Shown one piece after another: positions 48,234 to 56,968 of a stretch of DNA of 64,000 nt (the first letter of the stretch is position 1; each line of letters begins with the position of its first letter). A model generated the notes under the pieces. The model was given only the letters and a program-made list of their open reading frames with translations, did not search any database and was not told where the DNA came from. A program made the translations under genes and the position numbers. Origin of the DNA: JAOPZW01 sp963803375 (GTDB taxonomy: Bacteria > Actinomycetota > Thermoleophilia > Solirubrobacterales > Solirubrobacteraceae); contig CAWDMB010000001.1 of NCBI GenBank assembly GCA_963803375.1, positions 124,001 through 188,000 of the forward strand, in the 5' to 3' direction.

Positions 48234-48292
48234 CAGACGCGGGGTTCGGCGGCTGCGCCTGCGCGGGGCCGCGGGGTCGTGGAGCGCCTCAT
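48233..48292 (-). other. 19-codon bridging frame between nuoD and nuoE
   Basis: The 58-base gap between nuoD and nuoE is an open frame encoding MRRSTTPRPRAGAAAEPRV. Its ATG overlaps the nuoD stop as TGATG and its TGA overlaps the nuoE start as TGATG. Same length and basic character as the nuoG-nuoH linker peptides but no clear sequence match. It may be chance, given how few stops occur in such GC-rich DNA. Confidence 0.35.
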
Positions 48293-49548
48293 CAGCGATC
48301 GATGCCGCCCAGGATCGGGTCCAGGCAGGCGAGCGTGGCGATGAGGTCGGCGATGTACGCGTCCTTGGCCATCGGCGCCAAGGCCTGGAGGTTCACGAAG
48401 CTCGGGTCGCGCATGTGCACGCGCGCCGGCTTGCTCGAGCCGTCGGAGCGCACGAAGCACGCGAGCTCGCCGCGGGGGCCCTCGATCGGGTAGTAGACCT
48501 CGCCGGGTGGCACGCGGAAGCCCTCGGTCACGAGCTTGAAGTGGTGGATCAGGGCCTCCATCGAGGTGGCCAGCTCGTGGCGCGGGGGCAGCGCGACCTT
48601 GCGGTCGTCGGTGATGTGCGGGCCTGCGGGCAGCCCGTCGAGGGCCTGCTCGATGATCTTCACCGACTCGTCGATCTCGGCGACGCGGACGAAGAAGCGG
48701 TCGTAGTTGTCGCCGATCGTCCCGACCGGGACCTTGAAGTCGAAGTCGTCGTAGGAGCAGTAGGGCATCGCCTTGCGCAGGTCCCAGGGGTGACCCGACG
48801 CGCGCAGGAGCGGGCCGGTCACGCCGTGGGCGAGCAGCTCGTCGGTCGGCAGCGGGCAGACGTTGCGCAGGCGGTTGAGGACGATCTCGTTCTTGGCCAG
48901 CAGGTCGCGGTACTGCTCGACGCGTCGCGGCATCTCGGCGCAGAAGGCTCGGCACTTCTCCACCCACCCGGTCGGCACGTCCTCGATCACGCCCCCGACC
49001 TGGATGTAGCGCGTATGCATGCGCTGGCCCGAGGAGTACTCGAAGAGGTCGAGGATCGTCTCGCGCTCGCGGAAGCCGTAGAAGAACATCGACATCGCGC
49101 CGAGGTCGAGCGCGCTCGTCCCGAGCCACACGAGGTGGCTCATGATCCGGTTGAGCTCGAGGTGGATGACCCGCAGGTACTGCGCGCGCTTGGGGATCTC
49201 GAGCTGGAGCAGCGTCTCGACGGCGCCGCAGAATGCCATCGCGTTGAAGTAGTAGGCGAGGTAGTCCATCCGCTCGATCACGGGGATGGCCTTCCAGTAG
49301 CTCTTGTCCTCGGCCGTCTTCTCGATGCCCGTGTGCACGTAACCGACGATCGGCTTGAGGTCGCGCACGACCTCGCCCTCCAGCGTGATCAGCAGCCGCA
49401 GCACGCCGTGGGTGGCCGGGTGGTGCGGTCCCATGTTCAGCGTGAGCAGCTCCTGCTCGACGCCCTCGGCGCGCTCGAGCGTCTGCGCGCGCGCCGAGAT
49501 GTCGATGCTCTCCTCCTGGCGGCGGTAGTCGGAGACCTCGAGGCTCAT
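48292..49548 (-). CDS. nuoD: Complex I subunit D (49-kDa)
   Basis: Quinone-binding hydrogenase-like subunit of 418 residues. LNMGPHHPATHGVLRL forms the quinone head-group loop, HLVWLGTSALDLGAMSMFFY and GVTGPLLRASG follow, and GEVYYPIEGPRGELACF and DPILGGIDR end it as usual. It is not fused to NuoC, in contrast to E. coli. ATG 49548 overlaps the nuoC stop (ATGA). Confidence 0.95.
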   Translation of the reverse strand: MSLEVSDYRRQEESIDISARAQTLERAEGVEQELLTLNMGPHHPATHGVLRLLITLEGEVVRDLKPIVGYVHTGIEKTAEDKSYWKAIPVIERMDYLAYYFNAMAFCGAVETLLQLEIPKRAQYLRVIHLELNRIMSHLVWLGTSALDLGAMSMFFYGFRERETILDLFEYSSGQRMHTRYIQVGGVIEDVPTGWVEKCRAFCAEMPRRVEQYRDLLAKNEIVLNRLRNVCPLPTDELLAHGVTGPLLRASGHPWDLRKAMPYCSYDDFDFKVPVGTIGDNYDRFFVRVAEIDESVKIIEQALDGLPAGPHITDDRKVALPPRHELATSMEALIHHFKLVTEGFRVPPGEVYYPIEGPRGELACFVRSDGSSKPARVHMRDPSFVNLQALAPMAKDAYIADLIATLACLDPILGGIDR

Positions 49549-50054
49549 GACGTGTAGTCCTTGCCCTCGGCGCCGTCCCTGGTGAAGAGCACGGGCTCGC
49601 CCCCGACCGGGAAGTCGCGGCGCTGGGGGAAGCCCTCGTAGTCCTCGGGCATGAGGATGCGGCGCAGGTCGTGGTGGCCGTCGAAGACGACGCCGAACAT
49701 GTCGAAGACCTCGCGCTCCTGGTGGTCGGCCGACGGCCACTCGGGCGTCACCGAGTCCACGCGCGGCGCGTCGGCGGGGACGCGGAGCTTCACCGTGATG
49801 CGGTCGAGCGCTTCCATGCTCAGGAGCTCGTACTGCACCCCGAGGCGCGGCTCGTGGGGGTAGTAGTCCAGGCCGTGCACGCTCACGAGCGCCCGGAAGC
49901 CCTTGTCGCGCAGGAACGCGAGGGCGGGCCGGATCGCGCCGGGGGCGACCGTGAGCGCGGCCTTGCCCCGGAAGTGGGTCGTGTCCAGGACGCCGTCGGG
50001 GTGCGCCTCGCGCAGCTCGTGGGCGAGGAGCTCGAGGCCCGTCGCGTCAGGCAC
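49545..50054 (-). CDS. nuoC: Complex I subunit C (30-kDa)
   Basis: Peripheral-arm subunit of 169 residues. The signature ADHQEREVFDMFGVVFDGHHDLRRILMP (read as EREVFDMFGVVFDGH and LRRILMPEDYEGFPQR) is intact. GTG start overlaps the nuoB stop by eight bases. The protein is short, without a NuoD fusion. Confidence 0.95.
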   Translation of the reverse strand: MPDATGLELLAHELREAHPDGVLDTTHFRGKAALTVAPGAIRPALAFLRDKGFRALVSVHGLDYYPHEPRLGVQYELLSMEALDRITVKLRVPADAPRVDSVTPEWPSADHQEREVFDMFGVVFDGHHDLRRILMPEDYEGFPQRRDFPVGGEPVLFTRDGAEGKDYTS

Positions 50055-50715
50055 CTGGGACCTCCCCGGCCTTCGGGACGTCGACCGCCGCCGGCGCCCG
50101 CTCGTCGGTGCCGGGCAGGATCTCCTCGGTGCCGTCGGCGTTGTAGCGCTCGCGCCAGCCCAGGCCCGGGTCGTGCTGGACCATCGAGCGCAGCTTGAGG
50201 ATGCCGTGCATGAGCGCCTCGGGCCGCGGCGGGCAGCCCGGCACGTGGACGTCGACCGGCATGAACTTGTCGGCCGGCACGATCGCGTAGTTGTTGAAGA
50301 CGCCCATCGACGACGAGCACGCGCCCATCGCGATCGCGAACTTCGGCTCGAGCATCTGGTCGTAGATGCGCCGGATGACCGGGGCCATCTTGATCGAGAT
50401 GCGCCCGGAGAGGATCAGCACGTCGGCCTGGCGCGGCGAGGCGCGGAAGGCCTCGAAGCCGAAGCGCGCGACGTCCACGCGCGCGCCGACGACCGTCATC
50501 ATCTCGATCGCGCAGCAGGCGAGCCCGAACGACGCGGGGAAGAGCGAGTTGCCCTGCGCCCACGCGGCGGCGCGGTCGAGCGTCGTCGTGATGATGCTCT
50601 CGCGCACGTGGCGCTCGAGGTCCTCGCCCTCGAGCTCGCCGCGCAGCAGCTGCTGGGAGCGCAGCTGGCGCACCCGGAGCTCGGACGGCTGCTGCTCGCG
50701 CCTGACTATCTCCAC
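50047..50715 (-). CDS. nuoB: Complex I subunit B (cluster N2)
   Basis: Subunit of 222 residues holding the terminal 4Fe-4S cluster N2. ACCAIEMM supplies the tandem Cys, MGACSSSMGVFNNYA and VPGCPPRPEALMHG the other two. GTG 50715 overlaps the end of nuoA and has GAGGAG upstream. The first ~35 residues and last ~40 are longer than in E. coli and charged. Confidence 0.95.
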   Translation of the reverse strand: MEIVRREQQPSELRVRQLRSQQLLRGELEGEDLERHVRESIITTTLDRAAAWAQGNSLFPASFGLACCAIEMMTVVGARVDVARFGFEAFRASPRQADVLILSGRISIKMAPVIRRIYDQMLEPKFAIAMGACSSSMGVFNNYAIVPADKFMPVDVHVPGCPPRPEALMHGILKLRSMVQHDPGLGWRERYNADGTEEILPGTDERAPAAVDVPKAGEVPGA

Positions 50716-51068
50716 TCCAGCGCTCCTCGCCGCCACACGTACACGAACGCCACGAGCAGCAGCGCGATGAAGACCGCCGTCTCGATCAGCGCGAAGGTGC
50801 CGAACGCCCGCAGCTGGACCGCGACGGGGTAGAGGAAGACGACCTCGATGTCGAAGAGGATGAAGAGCATCGCGATCAGGTAGAAGCTGATCCCGAAGCG
50901 CAAGCCCTGCTGGATCTCCGAGGGCAGGCCACACTCGTAGGGATCGGCCGTGTGGGAGATGCCCGCCCGGTGCTTGGGGCCGATGACCACGTTCAGCACG
51001 CCGAAGGCGCCGCCCACGGTGGCGCCGAGGACGACGAAGACAAGCGCTGGGAGGTAGTCGCGAAGCAT
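50706..51068 (-). CDS. nuoA: Complex I subunit A
   Basis: First gene of the nuo operon: 120-residue membrane subunit with three helices. PYECGLPSEIQQGLRFGISFYLIAMLF (as YECGLP and RFGISFYLIAMLFILFDIEVVFLYP) shows the Cys loop near the quinone site and the acidic helix 2. ATG 51068. The 62-base gap to the divergent gene at 51131 must hold the operon promoter; no clear boxes seen. Confidence 0.95.
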   Translation of the reverse strand: MLRDYLPALVFVVLGATVGGAFGVLNVVIGPKHRAGISHTADPYECGLPSEIQQGLRFGISFYLIAMLFILFDIEVVFLYPVAVQLRAFGTFALIETAVFIALLLVAFVYVWRRGALEWR

Positions 51069-51130
51069 CGAGTCGGCCGATCCGCGCTGGGTTCTACCAC
51101 CATTTGTGACGCATCGATACTTAGTGGCAG

Positions 51131-51574
51131 ATGACGCACGTCGCCCAGATCGCGGCCCTTCTCACGGCAGCGCTCAACGCGCTCGCCGCGGGCGTCGGCG
51201 GCCTGTTCTGGTGGCGCGTCGAGCCCAGCCGCGGGTTCTGGCTGCTGTGCCGCGGCGGGCAGGTCGCGGCCGTCGCGCTGGCCGTGGTCGCGGGGGCGCT
51301 CGCGCTCGGCGGCTTCGAGCCCGCCGACCGCCTCTTCTGGCTCTACGCGCTCCTGCCCGTGGTGGTGTCGTTCGTCGCCGAGGGCCTGCGCCTGGCCGCC
51401 GCCCAGGCCGTCCTCGACCGCCGCGCCCTCGAGGACGCGCAGGCGGTCGGGCGCCTCGACGCCGCGGGCCGGCGCTCGGTCGTCCTCGCGATCGTGCGCC
51501 GCGAGATGGGGACGATGGCGCTCGCCTGCGTCGTCCTCGCGTTCCTCGCCGCCCGCGCGTGGGGGACCGCATGA
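51131..51574 (+). CDS. Small four-helix membrane protein, unknown
   Basis: Membrane protein of 147 residues with about four helices (residues ~5-24, 35-58, 65-88, 120-142) and a short charged loop between helices 3 and 4. No motif recognised. It diverges from nuoA and its stop overlaps the ATG of the flavin reductase gene (ATGA), so the two are co-translated. Confidence 0.78.
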   Translation: MTHVAQIAALLTAALNALAAGVGGLFWWRVEPSRGFWLLCRGGQVAAVALAVVAGALALGGFEPADRLFWLYALLPVVVSFVAEGLRLAAAQAVLDRRALEDAQAVGRLDAAGRRSVVLAIVRREMGTMALACVVLAFLAARAWGTA

Positions 51575-52047
51575 GCGTCGGGCGCGACCGGTATCGCCGC
51601 GTGATCGGGCGCTTCCCGACCGGGGTGGCGATCGTCACCTGCGACGGGCCCGACGGCCCCGCCGGGCTCACGACGAACGCGATCAGCTCGCTCTCGCTCG
51701 ACCCGCTGCTGCTGCTCGTCTGCTTCGACAACGACTCGCGCACGCTGCCCGCGGTCACCGCGGTGCGGCGCTTCGCGGTCAACGTCCTCAGCGCCGAGCA
51801 GGCCGAGCTCGCCCGGGTCTTCGCCTCCAAGCGCGTCGCGCGCGAGAAGTTCGAGGCCGTCACGCACACGGTCGCGCACGGCGTGCCCGTCCTCGACGGC
51901 GCCCTCGCCTGGCTGGCCTGCGACCTGCGCGAGCTGCACCCCGCCGGCGACCACACGATCGGCATCGGCGCGGTCACGCACGCCCACGCCGAGGAGGACG
52001 GCGAGCCGCTCGTCTTCTTCGGCGGCGGCTACGCGCGGCTGGCATGA
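51571..52047 (+). CDS. Flavin reductase-like (FMN-binding split-barrel) protein
   Basis: FMN-binding protein of 158 residues, probably an NAD(P)H:flavin reductase partner of a monooxygenase. The fold shows RFPTGVAIVTCDGPDGPAGLTTNAISSLSLDP (FMN phosphate loop), RRFAVNVLSAEQ and HTIGIGAVTHAHAEEDGEPLVFFGGGY. No oxygenase gene is adjacent. Starts inside the stop of the membrane-protein gene. Confidence 0.9.
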   Translation: MSVGRDRYRRVIGRFPTGVAIVTCDGPDGPAGLTTNAISSLSLDPLLLLVCFDNDSRTLPAVTAVRRFAVNVLSAEQAELARVFASKRVAREKFEAVTHTVAHGVPVLDGALAWLACDLRELHPAGDHTIGIGAVTHAHAEEDGEPLVFFGGGYARLA

Positions 52048-52094
52048 GTCCCGGCCACGGAGGAGGGCGACGACCCGCGCCGAACCCCACGCGG

Positions 52095-52177
52095 GAGCCC
52101 GGCGCCGGCCCTGGACGGTCCTGAACCCCAAGCGCGATCGTCCGGCAACGGCGGCAACCTGGCCGGCGCCGGGGCTC
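52095..52177. terminator. Large GC-rich inverted repeat between convergent genes
   Basis: GAGCCCGGCGCCGGCC (52095-52110) and GGCCGGCGCCGGGGCTC (52161-52177) are complementary with one bulge and a 50-base loop. It lies between the flavin reductase and bioF, whose stop codon it touches. Each arm is also self-complementary at GGCGCC. A bidirectional stop is plausible. Confidence 0.35.
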
Positions 52178-53345
52178 AGCCTCGCCTGCCCGGCGCGCGC
52201 GCCGCGGCGCCGAACGCGCCCGCCGCGGCGCGCAGCTCCTGCGCGGTGTGCGGGGCCATCGAGACGATCCGCAGCCGCGACGAGCCCTCGGGCACCGTCG
52301 GCGGCCGGATCGCCTGCGCGAACGCGCCGCGGGCCAGCGCCTCGGCGCACATCGCCATCGCCGCCTCCGGAGCGCCGACGACGAGCGGGACGATCGGCAT
52401 GTCGCCCGCGGCGACGTCGAAGCCCTCGGCGCCGAGCGCCTCGCGTAGCACGCGGGCGTTGGCCCGGGCGCGGTCGGGCAGTCCGGGGTCGTCGTCGCGC
52501 AGGATCGCGAGCGCCCGCAGCGCGGCCCCGACCGACGGGGGCGGGAGCGCCGTGGAGTAGATCAGCGTCCGCGCGCGGTTGACGAGGAAGGACGCGAGCT
52601 CGGCGCTGCAGCACGCGAACGCCCCGTAGGAGCCGAGCGCCTTGCCGAGCGTGCCGACGACGACGTCGACCTCGCGCTCGAGCCCCAGCTCCGCCACGAG
52701 GCCACGGCCTCCGGGCCCGACGATGCCGGTCGCGTGCGCCTCGTCGACCACCACGCGGGCGCCGTGGCGACCGGCGAGCGCGGCGATCTCGGCGAGCGGC
52801 GCGCGGTCGCCGTCCATCGAGAAGACCGCGTCGGTGACGACGACGGCCCGGCCGTGCCCCGCGGACCGCAGCGCGGCCGCCAGCGCGTCGAGGTCGCCGT
52901 GCGGGTAGACGGCGACCCGCGCTCGGGCGAGCCGGCAGCCGTCGACGATCGAGGCGTGGTTGAGCGCGTCGGAGCAGACGACGTCGCCCGGCCCGGCGAG
53001 CGCCGCGACGACGCCCGTGTTGGCCAGGAAGCCCGAGCCGAAGAGCGTGCACGCCTCCGTGCCCTTGAAGGCGGCGAGCTCGGCCTCGAGCTGCGCGTGG
53101 ATCCCGAGGCGCCCGGCGACGAGCGGTGACGCCCCGCTCCCGGCGCCCCAGCGCGCGGCCGCCTCGGCCGCGGCGCCGCGCACGCGCGGGTCCCCGGCCA
53201 GACCGAGGTAGTCGTTGGAGCACAGCAGCAGGACCGACGCGCCCTCGAGGGTCACCCGGGGGCCAATCGCGCTCTCGAGCGTCCGTAGCTCCCGGAACAG
53301 GCCCGTCGCCCGCAGCTCCGCGAGCACGCGCGCGACGTCGGTCAT
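52176..53345 (-). CDS. bioF: 8-amino-7-oxononanoate synthase
   Basis: PLP enzyme of biotin synthesis that joins pimeloyl-thioester and alanine, 389 residues. LLLCSNDYLGLAGDPRV, GSGFLANTGVVAALAG, VVDEAHATGIVGPGGRG (Asp that binds the PLP ring, then His) and VVGTLGKALGSYGAF (PLP Lys) are present. ATG 53345 overlaps the bsaP-like stop (ATGA). Last gene of the operon. Confidence 0.94.
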   Translation of the reverse strand: MTDVARVLAELRATGLFRELRTLESAIGPRVTLEGASVLLLCSNDYLGLAGDPRVRGAAAEAAARWGAGSGASPLVAGRLGIHAQLEAELAAFKGTEACTLFGSGFLANTGVVAALAGPGDVVCSDALNHASIVDGCRLARARVAVYPHGDLDALAAALRSAGHGRAVVVTDAVFSMDGDRAPLAEIAALAGRHGARVVVDEAHATGIVGPGGRGLVAELGLEREVDVVVGTLGKALGSYGAFACCSAELASFLVNRARTLIYSTALPPPSVGAALRALAILRDDDPGLPDRARANARVLREALGAEGFDVAAGDMPIVPLVVGAPEAAMAMCAEALARGAFAQAIRPPTVPEGSSRLRIVSMAPHTAQELRAAAGAFGAAARAPGRRG

Positions 53346-53548
53346 CGGGGCGCGATCGGCCCGCAGCGCACGCACTCGACCGTCAGGCCGGTCGGGAGGA
53401 CCTGCACCTTGAGCTTGCGGGCGCACACGGGGCAAAAGCGCGGCGGGTCGGTGGCCGCGCGCCGCGCGCGGCAGCGCTCGTGGTCGCCGTCGTCCTGCGG
53501 CCGGCCGCAGGCGTCGCAGTAGCGCGCGGCCATCGCCGCGACCGTCAC
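53342..53548 (-). CDS. bsaP: BsaP-like biotin synthase auxiliary protein
   Basis: Sixty-eight-residue Cys-rich protein placed between bioB and bioF with ATGA overlaps on both sides. It has CDAC (11-14), a lone C26, CPVC (39-42) and CVRC (59-62): a zinc-ribbon-like or Fe-S-like set. The second half, RFCPVCARKLKVQVLPTG, resembles the RFCxxCGRRMxVQVxPDG pattern I recall from mycobacterial BsaP, which is needed for BioB to make biotin. The N-terminal CDAC half may be an addition. Function by similarity and context, not tested. Confidence 0.72.
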   Translation of the reverse strand: MTVAAMAARYCDACGRPQDDGDHERCRARRAATDPPRFCPVCARKLKVQVLPTGLTVECVRCGPIAPR

Positions 53549-54540
53549 AGCGTCTCGCTCAGCGCCTTGACCGGCATCGACAGCTCCGCGAGCAGGTCGA
53601 GGTCCTCCTGGGGATCGCGGCCGAGCGTCGTCAGGTAGTTGCCGACGATGATCGCGTTGATCCCGCCGGCCATGCCCTGGCGCGCGCCGAGGTCGCCGAG
53701 CGCGAGCTCGCGGCCGCCGGCGAAGCGCAGGACCGTGCGCGGCAGCGCGAGGCGGAACGCGGCGATCGTGCGCAGCGCGTCACCTGTGCCCGGCGGCTCG
53801 AGCTCGGCGAACGGGGTCCCCGGGCGCGGGTCGAGGAAGTTCAGCGGCACCTCGTCGGGCTGCAGCGCGGCGAGCTGGGCGGCGAGCTCGGCGCGCTGCT
53901 CCAGCGACTCGCCCATGCCGATGATCCCGCCGCAGCAGACCTCCATGCCGAGCTCGCGCACGAGCGCGAGCGTCTCCCGGCGCTCCTCCCAGGAATGGGT
54001 CGTGACGACGTTCGCGAAGTACGAGCGCGCCGTCTCGAGGTTGTGGTTGTAGCGGTGCACGCCGAGATCGGCGAGCTCCTCGCCCTGCTCGCGCGTGAGG
54101 ATGCCGAGCGAGCACGCGACGTTGATCTCGACGGCGTCGCGGATCGCGGCGACGCCCGCACGGACCTGTGCCATCAGGCGCTCGTCGGGCCCGCGCACCG
54201 CGGCGACGATGCAGAACTCGGTGGCGCCGGTCGCCGCGGTCTGGCGCGCGGCCTCCACCAGCGAGGGGATCTCCAGGCGCACGGCGCGCACGGGGCTTTC
54301 GAAGCGACCCGACTGCGAGCAGAAGTGGCAGTCCTCCGGGCAGCCGCCGGTCTTGACCGAGACGATGCCCTCGACCTCCACCTCGGGGCCGCACCAGCGC
54401 ATTCGGACCTCGTGCGCGAGCGCGAGCGCGTCCTCGAGGCGCTCGTCGGGGAGCCGCAGGACCTCGGCCAACGCCGCCTCGCCGAGGCCCTCGCCCCGCT
54501 CGAGCACCTGGTCGCGGGCCGCGTCGAGCACGTCGGTCAT
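53545..54540 (-). CDS. bioB: Biotin synthase
   Basis: Radical-SAM enzyme of 331 residues that inserts sulfur into dethiobiotin. The SAM cluster motif is CPEDCHFCSQS; AACSLGILT-type NVACSLGILTREQ and RYNHNLETARSYF contribute the second cluster and substrate residues, and the C-terminal RFAGGRELALGDL (Arg ligand region) is present. ATG overlaps the bioD stop (ATGA); its own stop overlaps the BsaP-like ATG. Confidence 0.95.
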   Translation of the reverse strand: MTDVLDAARDQVLERGEGLGEAALAEVLRLPDERLEDALALAHEVRMRWCGPEVEVEGIVSVKTGGCPEDCHFCSQSGRFESPVRAVRLEIPSLVEAARQTAATGATEFCIVAAVRGPDERLMAQVRAGVAAIRDAVEINVACSLGILTREQGEELADLGVHRYNHNLETARSYFANVVTTHSWEERRETLALVRELGMEVCCGGIIGMGESLEQRAELAAQLAALQPDEVPLNFLDPRPGTPFAELEPPGTGDALRTIAAFRLALPRTVLRFAGGRELALGDLGARQGMAGGINAIIVGNYLTTLGRDPQEDLDLLAELSMPVKALSETL

Positions 54541-55220
54541 GCGTGCACCTCCACTCCGATCGGCAGCGATGCGCGCGCGACCTCCAGGAACGCGCTGCGC
54601 GTCAGGGCGCCGGCGCCCGCGGGCAGCCGCCCGACGAGCGGGGCGCCGGCGTAGTCCGGCAGGTCGTCGAGGTTGCACGTCGCCGCGAGGTCGGGCGCGG
54701 CCGGCCACGCCCCGACGACCACGCCCGCGCACGTCACGCCGCGGGCGGCGAGCGCCTCGCACGAGAGGGCGACCGCGTTGAGCGTGCCGAGCCCGGCGCG
54801 CACGACGAGGAGCACGGGGGCGTCGAGCAGCGCGGCGACGTCGGCGAACGTCGCGCCCGCGGCGTCGAGGCGCACGAGCAGCCCGCCGGAGCCCTCGACG
54901 AGCACCAGGTCGCGGTCGGCGCCCAGCGCGCGGACGGACGCGGCGACGCGCTCGGGGGTCAGGCCGGCCTGGCCGGCGCGTCGCGCCGCGGTGGCGGGCG
55001 CGAGCGGCTCCGGCCAGCGCGCGAGCTCGTGCAGGTCGTCGACGCCCGCCAGCCGCTGCACGTCGGCGAGGTCGCCGGGCTCGCCCGGCGCGACGCCGGT
55101 CTGGGCCGGCTTGACCACGGCCACGGACTCCCCGCGCTCGCGCGCGAGTGCGGCGAGCGCGGCGACCACGACGGTCTTGCCGACGCCGGTGTCGGTGCCG
55201 CCGACGCAGAGGACGCTCAC
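54537..55220 (-). CDS. bioD: Dethiobiotin synthetase
   Basis: ATP-dependent enzyme closing the ureido ring, 227 residues. P-loop GTDTGVGKTVVV (ATP), VVKPAQTGV (Lys and Thr of the active site) and VEGSGGLLVRL (second nucleotide loop) are intact. GTG start overlapping the bioA stop (GTGA). Confidence 0.94.
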   Translation of the reverse strand: MSVLCVGGTDTGVGKTVVVAALAALARERGESVAVVKPAQTGVAPGEPGDLADVQRLAGVDDLHELARWPEPLAPATAARRAGQAGLTPERVAASVRALGADRDLVLVEGSGGLLVRLDAAGATFADVAALLDAPVLLVVRAGLGTLNAVALSCEALAARGVTCAGVVVGAWPAAPDLAATCNLDDLPDYAGAPLVGRLPAGAGALTRSAFLEVARASLPIGVEVHA

Positions 55221-56506
55221 GCCGCGGCGCCTCCCGCGGCGGCGGCGGCGACGACCGCCGCGGCGATCCGCGCGACGTCGTCGGCGTCGGCGACGTACGG
55301 CGGCATCGTGTAGACGAGGTCGCGGAAGGGCCGCAGCCAGACGCCCCGCTCGACCGCCGCGCGGGTCGCGGCGGCGACGTCGACGGGCGCTGCGAGCTGC
55401 ACGACGCCGATCGCGCCGAGCACGCGTACGTCGGCGACGCCCGGGAGCGCGCGGGCTGGCGCCAGCCCGTCGCGCAGGCCGGCCTCGATCCGCGCCACGT
55501 CGGCTCGCCACGCGCCCGTCGCGAGCAGGTCGGTCGAGGCGAGCGCCGCGGCGACCGCGAGCGGGTTGGCCATGTAGGTCGGGCCGTGCATGAGCGGCCC
55601 GCCGATCCGCTCGGCCACGGCGCTCGTGCACGCGGCGGCCGACAGCGTCAGGTAGCCGCCCGTCAGCGCCTTGCCGACGCAGACGATGTCGGGACGGATG
55701 CCCGCGTGCTCGGCGGCGAAGAGCGCGCCCGTGCGCCCGAAGCCGGTGGCGATCTCGTCGAGCAGGAGCAGCAGCCCGAGCTCGTCGCACAGCGAACGCG
55801 CGTACGCGAGGCACGCCGGGTCGTAGATCCACATGCCGCCCGCGCCCTGGACCACGGGCTCCATCACGACGGCGGCGAGCTGGCCGGCGTGGCGCTCGGC
55901 CAGCGCGCGCACCGCGTCGGCCCAGGCCGCGTCGATCGTGGCCGGCGGCCGGGGGGCGAAGACGTGCTCGACCAGCGTGTCGCGCCACAGCGCGTGCATG
56001 CCGGTGCCGGGATCGCCGGCGGCCATGGCGCCGAACGTGTCGCCGTGGTAGGCGCCGCGAAACGTCAGCAGTCGCCGGCGACCGGTGGCCTGGAAGGCCA
56101 TCTTCATCGCCACCTCCACCGCCACCGAGCCCGAGTCGGCGAAGAAGGCGTGGTCCATCCCGGTCCAGTCCGTCAGGCGTCGCGCGAGGCGGATGGCGCC
56201 CTCGTGGGTGAGGCCGCCGAACATGACGTGGGCCATGCGCTCGAGCTGCGCCCGCACGGCGGCGTCCATGACCGGGTGGCGGTAGCCGTGCACCGCGCAC
56301 CACCATGAGGCCATCCCGTCGACGAGCTCGCTCCCGTCGGCGAGCTCGAGCCGCACGCCGCCAGCGGCCACGACCGGCAGCGGCGCGGAGCTCGCGGGCA
56401 TCGGCCCGTAGGGATGCCAGACGAGGCGGCGGTCGTCCTCGAGCAGCGCGGCCCAGCTCGCCTCGACCGCGCCGGCGCTCCCCGCTCGCTCGACGACGCC
56501 GGGCAT
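55217..56506 (-). CDS. bioA: Adenosylmethionine-8-amino-7-oxononanoate aminotransferase
   Basis: PLP aminotransferase that uses SAM as amino donor, 429 residues, first gene of the bio operon. WHPYGPMP near the N-terminus, MASWWCAVHGYRHP (substrate Trp/Tyr), DSGSVAVEVAMKMAFQ, LLLDEIATGFGRTG (PLP Asp) and CVGKALTGGYL (PLP Lys) are present. ATG 56506 is used; the first ~28 residues before the fold are variable. Confidence 0.94.
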   Translation of the reverse strand: MPGVVERAGSAGAVEASWAALLEDDRRLVWHPYGPMPASSAPLPVVAAGGVRLELADGSELVDGMASWWCAVHGYRHPVMDAAVRAQLERMAHVMFGGLTHEGAIRLARRLTDWTGMDHAFFADSGSVAVEVAMKMAFQATGRRRLLTFRGAYHGDTFGAMAAGDPGTGMHALWRDTLVEHVFAPRPPATIDAAWADAVRALAERHAGQLAAVVMEPVVQGAGGMWIYDPACLAYARSLCDELGLLLLLDEIATGFGRTGALFAAEHAGIRPDIVCVGKALTGGYLTLSAAACTSAVAERIGGPLMHGPTYMANPLAVAAALASTDLLATGAWRADVARIEAGLRDGLAPARALPGVADVRVLGAIGVVQLAAPVDVAAATRAAVERGVWLRPFRDLVYTMPPYVADADDVARIAAAVVAAAAAGGAAA

Positions 56507-56536
56507 GGGGCGAGACGCTACACCGGATCCGAGCGC

Positions 56537-56944
56537 TCAGCCCCGCGCGACGACGTCGAGCTCCGCGTACTGGCCGAGGTTGTCGTGGTTGGCCAGCACG
56601 CAGGCCAGCCGGTAGCGCCCCGGGCGCAGCCGCACGGTGAGCGCGACGGTCTCTCCGGGCAGCGCGGTCGCGCTCGTCCCGTAGCGCCGCTCGCTCGCGG
56701 GGTCGAGCGGCCGGCGACCCTGCAGGACGGCGACGTCGTGGGCGAGGACGCCGGCGTTGCGGGCGACGATCTCCAGGCGCCCGGCCGCGACGCGGATGCG
56801 CTCGGGGCGCACGCGGAACTCGTCGAGCGTGACGACGAGGCGTCCGTCGTGGGCGCGCGCCGGCGCGGAGCCGTCGCCGCAGGCGCCGAGCGCGGCGGCG
56901 CCGAGGGTCGCCAGCAGCGCCAGCGTTGCACGTCGCGCGGGCAT
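56537..56944 (-). CDS. Cupredoxin-like lipoprotein with Gln at axial position
   Basis: Exported lipoprotein of 135 residues. The signal peptide ends with lipobox LGAC (Cys22). The mature part is a small beta-sandwich with His69 (LAHDVAVL) and a C-terminal C-x4-H-x4-Q (C115, H120, Q125), the copper-ligand layout of cupredoxins. The axial ligand, normally Met, is Gln as in stellacyanin, which lowers redox potential in known proteins. It diverges from a cytochrome c gene 24 bases away, so a shared electron-transfer role is likely. Confidence 0.8.
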   Translation of the reverse strand: MPARRATLALLATLGAAALGACGDGSAPARAHDGRLVVTLDEFRVRPERIRVAAGRLEIVARNAGVLAHDVAVLQGRRPLDPASERRYGTSATALPGETVALTVRLRPGRYRLACVLANHDNLGQYAELDVVARG

Positions 56945-56968
56945 CGGTCTCGTATGATCCCGGCCGCG

